Below are positions 37,954-46,980 of a DNA stretch of 64,000 nt, piece after piece; position 1 is the first letter of the stretch; each line of letters starts with the position of its first letter. Below the pieces are notes generated by a model that was given only the letters and a program-made list of their open reading frames with translations, did no database searches and was not told where the DNA came from. Both the position numbers and the translations under genes were made by a program. The stretch lies in assembly GCA_009746045.1 (NCBI GenBank), contig RPFO01000213.1, positions 4,919,502 to 4,983,501 on the forward strand, read 5' to 3'. This stretch comes from Mesostigma viride (taxonomy: Eukaryota; Streptophyta; Mesostigmatophyceae; Mesostigmatales; Mesostigmataceae).

Positions 37954-40900
37954 TTAACCGGCCTGACCCCCTGTGAGAGAGTTTTGACCTGAGCCACCCC
38001 TGATGCAGCTTTCGCTTTAAGCGCCTGAGCACGCCACAAGGCCGTGACCGTTGAAGCCAGGTCCCTAGGTGGGCGAGGCGCATGGGCAGGACCCTGACCC
38101 TCCGGCGAGGCCACGCTAGGCGGGCCTCCCACATTATCCGTGGCTAGCACAGGAGGTGAGTCACTACGTGCACTAGGTCCCGTCAAACCCACCCCATCCT
38201 CATCCCACCCATCCACGGGGTCATATTGGGGCCCAGGGGAGGGGGGGGGTGTAGCTGTGTCTGCCCCTGGGAGCGACCCGTGGGGTACCACCTCAGATGC
38301 TACGACAGGCGCATTATCCTTCACTACCCACCCCAGTGCCCTGTTGGCTGCCAGCTCACTCTCCATGCTATCCCCTTGCTTATAGCCTGCCACCGATGCC
38401 CATGGTACCCTATACACCCGATCATTCCACTCTATGTCTATGACCCGCAGCGGCCAGTCTAACTTTGTGATGGCCCCAGGCCCCTGCATGGTGCCCCGTT
38501 TGCCGCTGGGCGAGCTCTCCTTGTGGAACATGACCAACTGCCCGACCTCAAAAGCGCTAGACAAATCAGGCAGCGTGGCATCCTTGAGCCGCAGCTTGGC
38601 GGCGGTATCCTGTAGATGCTGCTGGTATGCCTCTACTACCTCGGGTGAGTAGGTGCCCGCTGACAGCCCCCGAGGCGTGACTAGCCCAAAGCCCTTGACA
38701 TCAAGCACGTGCCTATGGTTGCACACATGCATGAGCTCCTTGCACCACGCCGTCTTGACCGCGTAGGATTTGCCATGTGGGTTATCCTGTCGCTTGGCTG
38801 CCACAGTCTTGACATAGCTTACAGTGCGATCTATCATGCCCATATTGCCGTGATCCTCACGCCCCACGATGACCACGGCCTCCATCCCCGGCAAACCTTG
38901 CACACAGCGGAACTGCTGGTCTAGCATGAGCTCCACTACGGGATGAAAGAAAGCCAGGCTGATCTTGATAGCCCTGTGCAGGTCAGCCTCATACATGTGG
39001 GGCAGCGGCTCAATGTAGGTGACCTTGCTGAACCTATCCTTGACTATGAAATAGGTGTCCCCCCCTTCCATGTGCATGACATCCCCCACAAGGTACCCTC
39101 GCTCCAAGGGTGGAGTCTTGGCATGCCGCCTACGCGACTTCTTCCTGATCTTGATGCAGGCAGGACACTGAGCACGCACATTCTTCAGCTCGTTGTATAA
39201 AGGTGCCCCCAACATGTGTGCCCCCTCTACCTCGGCTTGGGCCTCATGCCCGTATGCACGGTGCATCTGGTATGCTAACAGTTTCAGGGTGACAGCCTGA
39301 GGTGCAGTGGCATTGTCAGGATTCTCAACAGGTGGGGTGACTACTGGGGTAGTGACATTGGCTAACTGGGCAGCTTCAGAGGCTGCACGAAAGGCCGCCC
39401 GTGTGAGCACCTTGCCAATGTGAAGATCCACACTAGGGTGGTGTGTACCGAGAACATCTGCCCGCCCAGCATTCTCTTGCACTGTCACAACATTCCTCAT
39501 AGGCCCAACCGCCCCAGTATCTAGCTGGGGTGCTGCAGTAGTGCTTGGTCGCTCGGCGTTGTACACACCCGACCTAGAAGACACCACATTGCTTAGGTCA
39601 CGCATTGTAGACCCGTGCTCAGGAAGCACGTGATCCTGGCGCGACAGAGCCAGAGCAGCATCAACGGATTGCGTGAGCACATCACGGAATGAGACAGAGG
39701 ATGCAGTCACGTTGCTTTTAGGAACGACGTCAGGCTCTACGACGGCCCGGTTCAGCGTGACGCATTGAGCAAAAGAAGGGGTATCGAGCGTGCTCTCACC
39801 TGACTTTCGTGCTGCCCGTCGCTCTGCCCACTCCTCGCGTGTGCCGTGGACGACGATGCGCTTGGCCTTGCACGCCTCCACGCTGTGACCACGCAGAACG
39901 TCGTGGCACTTGCGGCAAAGGTTGTCCTCGAGCTCCAGGTCCGGGCGAACTCGGCAGTCATCCCGGACATGGCGACGTCCGAAGCAGCGCTCACAGCGTT
40001 GCTTGCGGTCAGTAGACGCCCCCTGCTGCCGCTTGGCCGGGGGATGATCACCCTGCTTGGCGTCGCCACCATGCCCGCGCTTGCGCCCTCGCTGGCCCCC
40101 GTTGTTGCCGTGGCCGACGACCTTTTTCAGGATGGCCGTAAGCTCCGACCGCGTAATTGGAGCCTCTGCGCCTGAAGAAGAAGACGCGCCGGCATCCACC
40201 TTGCGCAGGGATGGCAGAGCAGCCGAGGCAGCCGGCTTGGACTGCGCACTCTTGAAGCATGAGATCAAATACAGCATGCCCTCGTCGAAACTGACGGCAC
40301 TCTTCTTTTTGAGTTCCGTCGCTATGGTCAGATGCACATCCGACGAGAGGTCGCATTTCTTGAGAAATCGATTGCACAGGAAAATGGGCTTGAGAGTATC
40401 TAGCAGCTTGTGCTTGTGCACGAAGACCTGGAAATCACGTGCAGCCCCGGGCAAATTTGCCTTATTAACTGCATAGCCCTCGAAGTCGTTGAAGGCTTGC
40501 TCGTCGGCCTCTTCCTTAGACCGCGACAAGTGGGCATCTAGACCGTTGTAAAAAACTTCCCAGGTTTGTTTGTTGTCGTCCGCAATGCGAACTAGATTGG
40601 CAATGTTTGGGTGCTTTGTTGTACTGCAGAATACTGCACGGAACTTGCCAATCAGCTCCGAATCTTTGTCTGCGCGTCCATCGCGCAGACGCTTGAGAGC
40701 AGCTAGAAAATCTGCTGCGTCGTCCGCCGTATAGTCGGCCGGTAGATCAGCGGGCACCTCCGTTTGCTTGAGAGGGCCGCGATTTAGTGCATCGTCAGCA
40801 GCAAGCATCAGATGCTTGAACTGCTTGGCCAGTTCAGGTTGCGCCACGAGGGTTTGCATCAACCTCGTGGCCTCGTCCGCACTAAAGCGTGGCAGGACGG

Positions 40901-40967
40901 ACCCTGCGGCCTCGCCACTTGGCGTATCTGTGTGTTCGCCCGTGCGGCTCCGTGTACCGGAAGCCAT
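37947..40967 (-). CDS. gag-pol: gag - integrase polyprotein, N-terminal part of gag-pol
   Basis: A 1,006-codon frame starts at ATG 40967, 20 nt inside the 5' LTR. Residues 1-300 form a gag-like region. Two Cys-rich knuckles follow at about 324-338 (CERCFGRRHVRDDC) and 351-366 (CRKCHDVLRGHSVEAC). An HHCC region lies at about 567-604 (MHRAYGH ... CPAC). The integrase core has D628 (VGDVMH), D683 (MLDQQF) and, at the third position, Asp instead of Glu (GMIDRT, about 711). A DTGA at 483-486 sits between gag and integrase but lacks the downstream protease features. The frame terminates inside the TTAA element at 37947. Confidence 0.9.
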   Translation of the reverse strand: MASGTRSRTGEHTDTPSGEAAGSVLPRFSADEATRLMQTLVAQPELAKQFKHLMLAADDALNRGPLKQTEVPADLPADYTADDAADFLAALKRLRDGRADKDSELIGKFRAVFCSTTKHPNIANLVRIADDNKQTWEVFYNGLDAHLSRSKEEADEQAFNDFEGYAVNKANLPGAARDFQVFVHKHKLLDTLKPIFLCNRFLKKCDLSSDVHLTIATELKKKSAVSFDEGMLYLISCFKSAQSKPAASAALPSLRKVDAGASSSSGAEAPITRSELTAILKKVVGHGNNGGQRGRKRGHGGDAKQGDHPPAKRQQGASTDRKQRCERCFGRRHVRDDCRVRPDLELEDNLCRKCHDVLRGHSVEACKAKRIVVHGTREEWAERRAARKSGESTLDTPSFAQCVTLNRAVVEPDVVPKSNVTASSVSFRDVLTQSVDAALALSRQDHVLPEHGSTMRDLSNVVSSRSGVYNAERPSTTAAPQLDTGAVGPMRNVVTVQENAGRADVLGTHHPSVDLHIGKVLTRAAFRAASEAAQLANVTTPVVTPPVENPDNATAPQAVTLKLLAYQMHRAYGHEAQAEVEGAHMLGAPLYNELKNVRAQCPACIKIRKKSRRRHAKTPPLERGYLVGDVMHMEGGDTYFIVKDRFSKVTYIEPLPHMYEADLHRAIKISLAFFHPVVELMLDQQFRCVQGLPGMEAVVIVGREDHGNMGMIDRTVSYVKTVAAKRQDNPHGKSYAVKTAWCKELMHVCNHRHVLDVKGFGLVTPRGLSAGTYSPEVVEAYQQHLQDTAAKLRLKDATLPDLSSAFEVGQLVMFHKESSPSGKRGTMQGPGAITKLDWPLRVIDIEWNDRVYRVPWASVAGYKQGDSMESELAANRALGWVVKDNAPVVASEVVPHGSLPGADTATPPPSPGPQYDPVDGWDEDGVGLTGPSARSDSPPVLATDNVGGPPSVASPEGQGPAHAPRPPRDLASTVTALWRAQALKAKAASGVAQVKTLSQGVRPVNP

Positions 40968-40986
40968 CGGGATTTTTATGAATACA

Positions 40987-41331
40987 AGTTAAAGCCCGAC
41001 CGGCTCAGCTATGGCGGTCGGTCACGTTGAGCTTGGGATAAGGTGAACACAGAGAACTGCCGTCGGAGCTAGCCCACCACTGGTTTATGTCTTAGCCAGC
41101 AAACCCTATCCGGTTAGCCGTAACCGTGGGACAAGCTAGCCGTCCGTACTGGCCCGGATAAGGCCCCGGACTGGGGCCTAGGTGGCGCCGGCCCTAGGCG
41201 CCGCCCTTAGACCGGTCGCCCGCATCGGACCGCCGGATTATAGCCGGCGGCTGAGCGGACGCTAGCGGAAGGCGTGCGGACGGACATGGGGAACTCAGAG
41301 CCAGATCCTAGGGCTCTAGAGTTACTCAACT
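40987..41331 (-). repeat. LTR (5' LTR in element orientation)
   Basis: 345 bp, matching 33823-34167. In element orientation the LTR ends in AACT and is followed by TGTATTCATAAAAATCCCG and then ATG, leaving little room for a conventional primer-binding site. Confidence 0.93.
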
Positions 41332-42245
41332 GCCATGATGACACCATGGGAGCCTGAATCCTCATCATTAATTACATATGTGCCATCCATGTACGTAGGC
41401 CAGCCATGATGACCCCATGGGAGCCTGAATCCTCATCATTAATTACATAAATGCCATCCATGTACGTAGGCCAGCCATGATGACACTATGGGAGCCTGAA
41501 TCCTCATCATTAATAACATAAATGCCATCCAGGTACGTAGACGGGCCATGATGACCCCATGGGAGCCTGAATCCTCATCATTAATTACATAATTGCCATC
41601 CATGTACGTAGACACGCCATGATGACACCATGGGAGCCTGAATCCTCATCATTAAGTACATACATGCCATCCATGTACGTAGACGGGCCATGCATGATGA
41701 AACCATGGGAGCCTGAATCCTCATCATTTTTTTTTCTTTGACATCCATGTACATACGTAGGCCAGCCATGATGACACCAATGGAGCCTGAATCCTCATCA
41801 TTAATTACATACATGCCATCCATGTACGTAGACGGGCCATGATGACACCAATGGAGCCTGAATCCTCATCATTAATTACATAAATGCCAACCATGTACAT
41901 ACACGGGCAATGATGACACCATGGGAGCCTGAATCCTCATCATTAATTACGTAAATGCCAACCATGTACGTAGACAAGCCATGATGACACCATGGGAGCC
42001 TGAATCCTAATCATTAATTACATAAATGCCATCCATGTACGTAGACGGGCCATGATCACACCATGGAAGCCTGAATCCTCATCATTTTTTTTCTTTGACA
42101 TCCATGTACGTAGACAAGCCATGATGACACCATGGGAGCCTGAATCCTCATCATTCATTACATAAATGCCGTCCATGTACGTAGACGGGCCATGATGACC
42201 CCATGGGAGCCTGAATCCTCATCATTAATTACATGAATGCCATCC
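41332..42245. repeat. 60-75-bp minisatellite, array 6
   Basis: About 13 units. This is the continuation of array 5 on the other side of the LTR element, and the last array in the window. Confidence 0.95.
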
Positions 42246-42442
42246 ATCCATTTCTGGCCTTGCCTTGCTTTGCATGCATCACCACAAAACATCAAATTTA
42301 TTACAATATGTGTGCTAGCTCTATACGGTGGAATAACACAGACATGTCTACCAGATGGCAACACGGCCATCTGTATGCTAGGGTGAGCACACTATGTGAA
42401 TGTGCAGGGCCAGCCCACAGCAGCTGTGCCCCTGCTCTACCC
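42246..42442. repeat. 197-bp direct repeat, copy 1
   Basis: ATCCATTTCTGGCCTTGCC ... CTGCTCTACCC recurs at 42678-42874 with an offset of 432. The 235 bp between the copies are unassigned. No coding content is recognised in this interval. Confidence 0.88.
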
Positions 42443-42677
42443 CCTTTTGCCAGGGTGGGCGGGTGGGAGGCAAAAGAAAACAACCTGCTTCCCTAGAATG
42501 GAAGCCCACCCTTTATAGCAACCACCTCTCCAGCCAACCCCTACCTGGGTGGCTGGGGTACGGGTGCCAGCACAAAAAATATTTTTTCTAAAATTATTTT
42601 TTTTCTTTTGGTGCTATACGGCGTTGCATTCTCCGCTCAGCAGGTTAGTCATAGATAAAATGAGCATAGCTCACCAA

Positions 42678-42874
42678 ATCCATTTCTGGCCTTGCCTTGC
42701 TTTGCATGCATCACCACAAAACATCAAATTTATTACAATATGTGTGCTAGCTCTATACGGTGGAATAACACAGACATGTCTACCAGATGGCAACACGGCC
42801 ATCTGTATGCTAGGGTGAGCACACTATGTGAATGTGCAGGGCCAGCCCACAGCAGCTGTGCCCCTGCTCTACCC
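42678..42874. repeat. 197-bp direct repeat, copy 2
   Basis: Second copy of 42246-42442, identical by eye. The following ~200 bp up to the recombinase gene show nothing recognisable. Confidence 0.88.
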
Positions 42875-43072
42875 ACATCTCCTTACATGGCTAACAGCCG
42901 AAAATACGTAGGACATGCAAAAAAGAAAACTTAAACTACCTAGCTATGGGGGTACTTTGTCCCAACCCAGGTTCACCCTCGGGTTAGTTAAACCATTTCC
43001 CCCCTGACCTCCCACACAAGGGTGAGGTCAGTTGATAGCTAAAAGACGAGAGGTAAAAAAAACAGGAGGACG

Positions 43073-43747
43073 TCAAAACTCGACGCCACCGAAGTGGCGC
43101 CGGAAAACCGCTGGGTCAAAACCCAGGGCCTGAGCCCAGAGGGCGGGTGGGATGTCGCGCCCCAGGAGGCTGCGGTGGAGGCCAATGTAGCGCGTGACCG
43201 AGAGGGCCGAAGCCCACCGGCCGCGCAGCTGGATGGCCTCCGGCGACTCGCCAGCGATGGCGTCGTGCGTCGCCCCCCCATGCCGGAGGCTGTGAAAAGA
43301 AAACATCCCTGGGATGCTCATGCGGGCCTGCACAGCCTCCCACTGCTGCCTAGCCTGGCTGTACGTTAAGCCTCGAAAGAGGAGTGCATCCGGGGGCTGG
43401 CCAGCCGTCAGACGTCGCAGGAGCCACAAAGAAAGTGGATCCCGGACGAGGACGTGCTGGGCCGCCCCCTGCGCAGTTTTGGGGTTGCGCAGCACAAGGG
43501 CACCGACCATGGGCCCTGGCTCGAGAAGGGGGTGGCCGGGATGAGCCACATCCCGAACCCGCAGCCCTAGCGCCTCGCTAATGCGTAAATACTGCTGGAA
43601 AGCAATAATAATCAACGCACTCAAATGCACCTGTCGACGTGAAACTAGCAACAGGGCAGTGAAATAGCAAAGGCGCCAGGGCATAGGCGGAGGGCTGACA
43701 GCCGGAACAAGCCGCTCATGCGCCCCGTCCAGTATCCTTCTTCCGAC
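43073..43747 (-). pseudogene. tyrosine recombinase, catalytic domain, 5'-truncated
   Basis: The translation has the full catalytic set of tyrosine recombinases: Arg in QQYLRISEALGLR, Lys in NPKTAQG, HSLRHGGATH (H-x-x-R), Trp in RGRWASAL and the nucleophile Tyr in VTRYIGLH. An ATG exists at 43684, but the frame stays open upstream to 43747 and stops where the AT-rich linker begins. The N-terminal DNA-binding half normally present is missing, so this is probably a 3' fragment. Relatives occur in Crypton/DIRS-type elements and in some large DNA viruses. The sequence does not decide between them. Confidence 0.78.
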
Positions 43748-43985
43748 TTACTTACACTCTTCCTAATATGTCGATATAGGCTATATTAGTTATGGGATCA
43801 TATATATATATTATATTCCCTTATATATTCCCTAATTAACCCTATTATATCTAGCCTATATATATGTAGATACAGATCCTATTATACTACAATATATTAC
43901 AGGGTCCTAATAATCCCATATATATAAGACGTATAGAGGCTATATCGATGTGGCTTACTCGGGGCGATGCAAGGGGATATAAGCC
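43748..43985. other. AT-rich linker 1
   Basis: About 240 bp of TATATA-rich sequence contains TCGATATAGGCTATATTAG, CTAGCCTATATATATG and GAGGCTATATCGATG. It separates a truncated recombinase from the first virus-like genes. Related AGCCTATA words occur in the other linkers. Confidence 0.7.
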
Positions 43986-44053
43986 TCGATTGGTCGGGGG
44001 CCTGTACGTCTCTCTCCCTCCTGTGCATGTCACACTACAGGTACGCGCACAGA

Positions 44054-44452
44054 TTAGTCGGCGTCCGGGGAACGCACGCAGCAGGCCAGACGCCTCCACC
44101 AGGTCTCGCGTCTGGCGGGCAGCACGTCCTTGTCCAGCGTGACGGCTATGTTCTGGGACTTGCACACGTACTTGATGAACCGCAGGAAGAAGGGGGTGAC
44201 GTTGGTGGACGTGTCGGCCTTGAACAGGTGCAGCTCCAGGAGGTACTTGGGGTATCCCCTCCCGTACGCGACCAGTTCTCTCACCCCGCGCTCCCAGTCG
44301 TCCCACTCCTTCACCTCTATGACCCTTCTGCGCTTGTCGTCGAGCAGGAAGGTGCCTTCTATCTCCCCTTCTCGGCACACGACCTCGCTCCTGCCGTGCA
44401 CCTGCGCGTTGTACGCGGCCTGCGCGCATCGCTCGTCGTCCCGGAATGCCAT
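44054..44452 (-). CDS. PD-(D/E)XK nuclease-like protein
   Basis: 132 codons from ATG 44452. The segment EGTFLLDDKRRRVIEVKEW followed by LVAYGRGYPKYLLELHLF resembles the E...D...(E)xK core and the following helix-strand of PD-(D/E)XK nuclease-fold proteins. They often read G.(I/F)D......IEVK and then a Tyr/Leu-rich helix. The acidic residue and the IEVK motif are seen; assignment to a named family is inference. The C-terminus is Arg/Trp-rich. It is the first of a compact set of minus-strand genes (44.0-45.4 kb). Alternatives include a non-catalytic nuclease-fold protein. Confidence 0.5.
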   Translation of the reverse strand: MAFRDDERCAQAAYNAQVHGRSEVVCREGEIEGTFLLDDKRRRVIEVKEWDDWERGVRELVAYGRGYPKYLLELHLFKADTSTNVTPFFLRFIKYVCKSQNIAVTLDKDVLPARRETWWRRLACCVRSPDAD

Positions 44453-44473
44453 GATGGTGGCGGCGTATATATA

Positions 44474-44686
44474 TCAAATGGACGAGAATCGCAGAGGGTT
44501 CTTGAATGTCAGGCGTATGGCGAGGGCGGTAACGACCATGAATAGGGCGGGGAGCAGCGCCTCGGCGGCGGTGAGTACGGGCAGACGTAGCGGGGGCGGG
44601 GGGCGAGGGTCCAGGGGCTCGGGGGGCTTGAGGTCTCCCAGCCCCTCTAACACGGGGGCGGTGTTCTCTGCGCATGAGGTGTTCAT
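44474..44686 (-). CDS. small proline-rich single-pass membrane protein
   Basis: About 70 residues from ATG 44686. An upstream in-frame ATG at 44755 gives 93. A Pro-rich middle (PPEPLDPRPPPPLRLP) is followed by a hydrophobic segment, EALLPALFMVVTALAIRL, near the C-terminus, so a tail-anchored or single-pass topology is likely. It lies 21 bp upstream of the nuclease-like gene on the same strand. No family recognised. Confidence 0.5.
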   Translation of the reverse strand: MNTSCAENTAPVLEGLGDLKPPEPLDPRPPPPLRLPVLTAAEALLPALFMVVTALAIRLTFKNPLRFSSI

Positions 44687-44913
44687 GCCGGTCGCTCGAT
44701 ATTGCGTGGGATTATTAATTGGGCGGTGAGATGTCGACGAGATAATAATGCACAATGCCTTTTATTTCGATACCGGAACGGATTCGTTTAATTAATTGTT
44801 ATCATCATTTAGAGACGACCGACATGATACGAGACAAGCGACATGCGGGGTTATCCCCTTTTCAGATTTGGGTAAAAATCCCTTAATTGAGACAAACGCG
44901 GTCTCAGCTAGGC

Positions 44914-45372
44914 CTACCCCTCCTGGTCACTGCCCGAACTCGAGCTGGTGTCATCGTCAGAGGAGGAGGAGGAGAGGGAGGATGAGGAGGAGCCGCGCCG
45001 ACCGGGGGACGGGGGCGGTGACGGTCTGGCCAGGCTGTTCACCATTCGCGTCTCCAGGGCGGACAGGCGGCCCTTCAGGAGCTCGATGACGGCCTCTTTG
45101 TCTTGCAGGGCGGTCGCGAACTCGTCCCGCTGCTTGTCCAGCTTTTTCTGCAGCCGCGCGTACCGCTTCCTGGCCGCGTCCTTCTCTTTCTTGGACTTCT
45201 CCCTCGCGTCCATCATGTCGCGCTCCATCTGCAGGGCGTTGAGGACGTACTCCCTCGGTACGAGCACGCGGGACGGTGGCGGCCCCTCGTTGAGCCTGAA
45301 GACCCTGGGCTTTTCCCCCTCCGGGGCGCCGAGATGGAGGGGCGCGTTCTCCTTGCCGGGCTGACAGGCCAT
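44914..45372 (-). CDS. coiled-coil protein with Ser/Asp-rich tail
   Basis: 152 residues from ATG 45372. The middle third is a charged heptad-like helix (MERDMMDAREKSKKEKDAAR through LLKGRLSALETRM), likely a coiled coil. The C-terminus is an unstructured run of Ser with Asp/Glu (SSSSSLSSSSSDDDTSSSS). Short, highly acidic tails of this kind are common in DNA-virus structural or DNA-packaging proteins, but no homologue is recognised. Codon use is strongly GC-rich, as in the rest of the virus-like block. Confidence 0.55.
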   Translation of the reverse strand: MACQPGKENAPLHLGAPEGEKPRVFRLNEGPPPSRVLVPREYVLNALQMERDMMDAREKSKKEKDAARKRYARLQKKLDKQRDEFATALQDKEAVIELLKGRLSALETRMVNSLARPSPPPSPGRRGSSSSSLSSSSSDDDTSSSSGSDQEG

Positions 45373-46252
45373 GGGATACGGGCCGGTGCTCGCGGTCCGA
45401 CGGGGAACGGGCGGACGGGTGGCCGACTGACGAGAAAACGCGGACGGCTCGGGAGGTTTTGGCGGACGAAGCCTCGTGGGCGGACGATAAAGTTTGGACG
45501 GGCGGGTGCGGCCCCGAGGAGTCTGAGTGACGAAAGGTGCCCTCGAACTCCTCCATCGTGTCTTTGTAGTCCTCGGGGACGGCTGCCGTCGGCGCGGCGC
45601 CCTGGCAGAATCTCCTCGAGATCACGTTCCCACGGCGATTCTGTGACAGATTCGATCCGAAAGTGATCGCGACCCGGTCCAGGTGCAAAAAGGTTCTGAA
45701 CTCGCACCCACACGGATACTGTTACGATTCAGTTTATTCGTGGGATCCACCGGGCGACTTGCTGGCTGACTGATGGTAGTTCATCCTGTCACAGAGATCC
45801 TCGAGACACCCACATAACCGAAAGGCTGTCTGGGTCGTCAGTTAGTGTCAGTCACCCTCGTGTAATGCAAAACTTGGGCGGTCTGAGCGCGAAGGGCCAG
45901 TGTCTAAATATCGTGGCAGCCGTCGACGCATCCCAGCTTAGGCTGCGGTCGAGTGCCTCGCAGTGCCACCGGCATTGTCAAGGAGACGTGCGCACCACGG
46001 GCTTCGGGCGAGTGTGTCGGCTGACGGGGTAAATTTTCATATTTTTTGTCACAGCGCCTGCAGCTGCGTGCGCGCCCTTAATCTGCACGGTGAGTGCGCC
46101 ATTATTTCGATCCTCGTGGGCGGATGCCGTGTGTGTCGTAGCCACGGGGGACATCAGGTTGAGCGTGCTGCCATCAGGTTGCAGTCGGTGCCGGCGTCGC
46201 CTCGATACTTTAAATCGATTATATCAGTGCTCGTGCAGTCGATTGTGATGCG
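45373..46252. other. unassigned interval in the virus-like block
   Basis: Several overlapping open frames exist because of GC-rich composition, but none has a recognisable motif. A GTGAGT at 46091 resembles a splice donor, yet no convincing exon can be attached to it. Confidence 0.4.
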
Positions 46253-46840
46253 TTGGTGATCGTGTCGACTGCTGCCTCGGGGTTCGACGCTGCATTGTTC
46301 ATATCCGTGGCTGCGTTGGTCGTGTCGACTGCTGCCTCGGGGTTCGACGCTGCGTTGTCTATACTCGTGGCTGCGTTGGTCGTGTCGACTGCTGCCTCGG
46401 GGTTCGACGCTGCGTTGTCTATACTCGTGGCTGCGTTGGTCGTGCTGCTGCGTTCATGGCTAGTGTCTGCTGCATGCATAATGGGTTAGGTAGACTGCTG
46501 CCTCGGGGTTCGACGCTGCATTGTTCATATCCGTGGCTGCGTTGGTCGTGTCGACTGCTGCCTCGGGGTTCGACGCTGCGTTGTCTATACTCGTGGCTGC
46601 GTTGGTCGTGCTGCTGCGTTCATGGCTAGTGTCTGCTGCATGCATAATGGGTTAGGTAGACTGCTGCCTCGGGGTTCGACGCTGCATTGTTCATATCCGT
46701 GGCTGCGTTGGTCGTGTCGACTGCTGCCTCGGGGTTCGACGCTGCATTGTTCATATCCGTGGCTGCGTTGGTCGTGTCGACTGCTGCCTCGGGGTTCGAC
46801 GCTGCATTGTTCATATCCGTGGCTGCGTTGGTCGTGTCTT
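46253..46840. repeat. 60-bp minisatellite in the virus-like block
   Basis: About nine copies of a 60-bp unit (TCGACTGCTGCCTCGGGG ... TCCGTGGCTGCGTTGGTCG) are interrupted twice by CATGGCTAGTGTCTGCTGC plus ATGCATAATGGGTTAGG. The translations on both strands (AASNPEAAVDTTNAAT and others) are repetitive. Whether the array is transcribed is unknown. Confidence 0.92.
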
Positions 46841-46980
46841 TTTCAACGTGGCTGCCAGGGTTACGTACGCTGCTGATCCTCCGCAGCCATCGTTGTTTTC
46901 ACCGTTTCTTCGCGTGTGTGCAGTGCACCAGGCCACGACTCGCGGGGATCTTTTGCGGCGATCGCCAGCCCACGACAAAT

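Larger units (their letters stand above)
33823..41331 (-). mobile_element. Copia-like LTR retrotransposon, 7.5 kb, minus strand, with a nested TTAA element
   Basis: 345-bp LTRs (33823-34167, 40987-41331) enclose a minus-strand gag-pol. The 5-bp duplication GCCAT (33818-33822, 41332-41336) shows insertion into a minisatellite unit. The LTRs start AGTT and end AACT, as in the 13.7-26.0 kb element, and likewise lack TG...CA. One long polyprotein frame would run from 40967 if the nested insertion at 36608-37953 were absent. The LTR copies look identical by eye, suggesting recent insertion. The 3' region between RNase H and the LTR (34168-34545) is non-coding. Confidence 0.93.

Noticed and set aside
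39519-39530. DTGA motif between gag and integrase of the minus-strand element as the protease
   Set aside because: It lacks the hydrophobic strand and the LLG motif expected downstream and has no counterpart in the other element. The DTQA segment after integrase has both.
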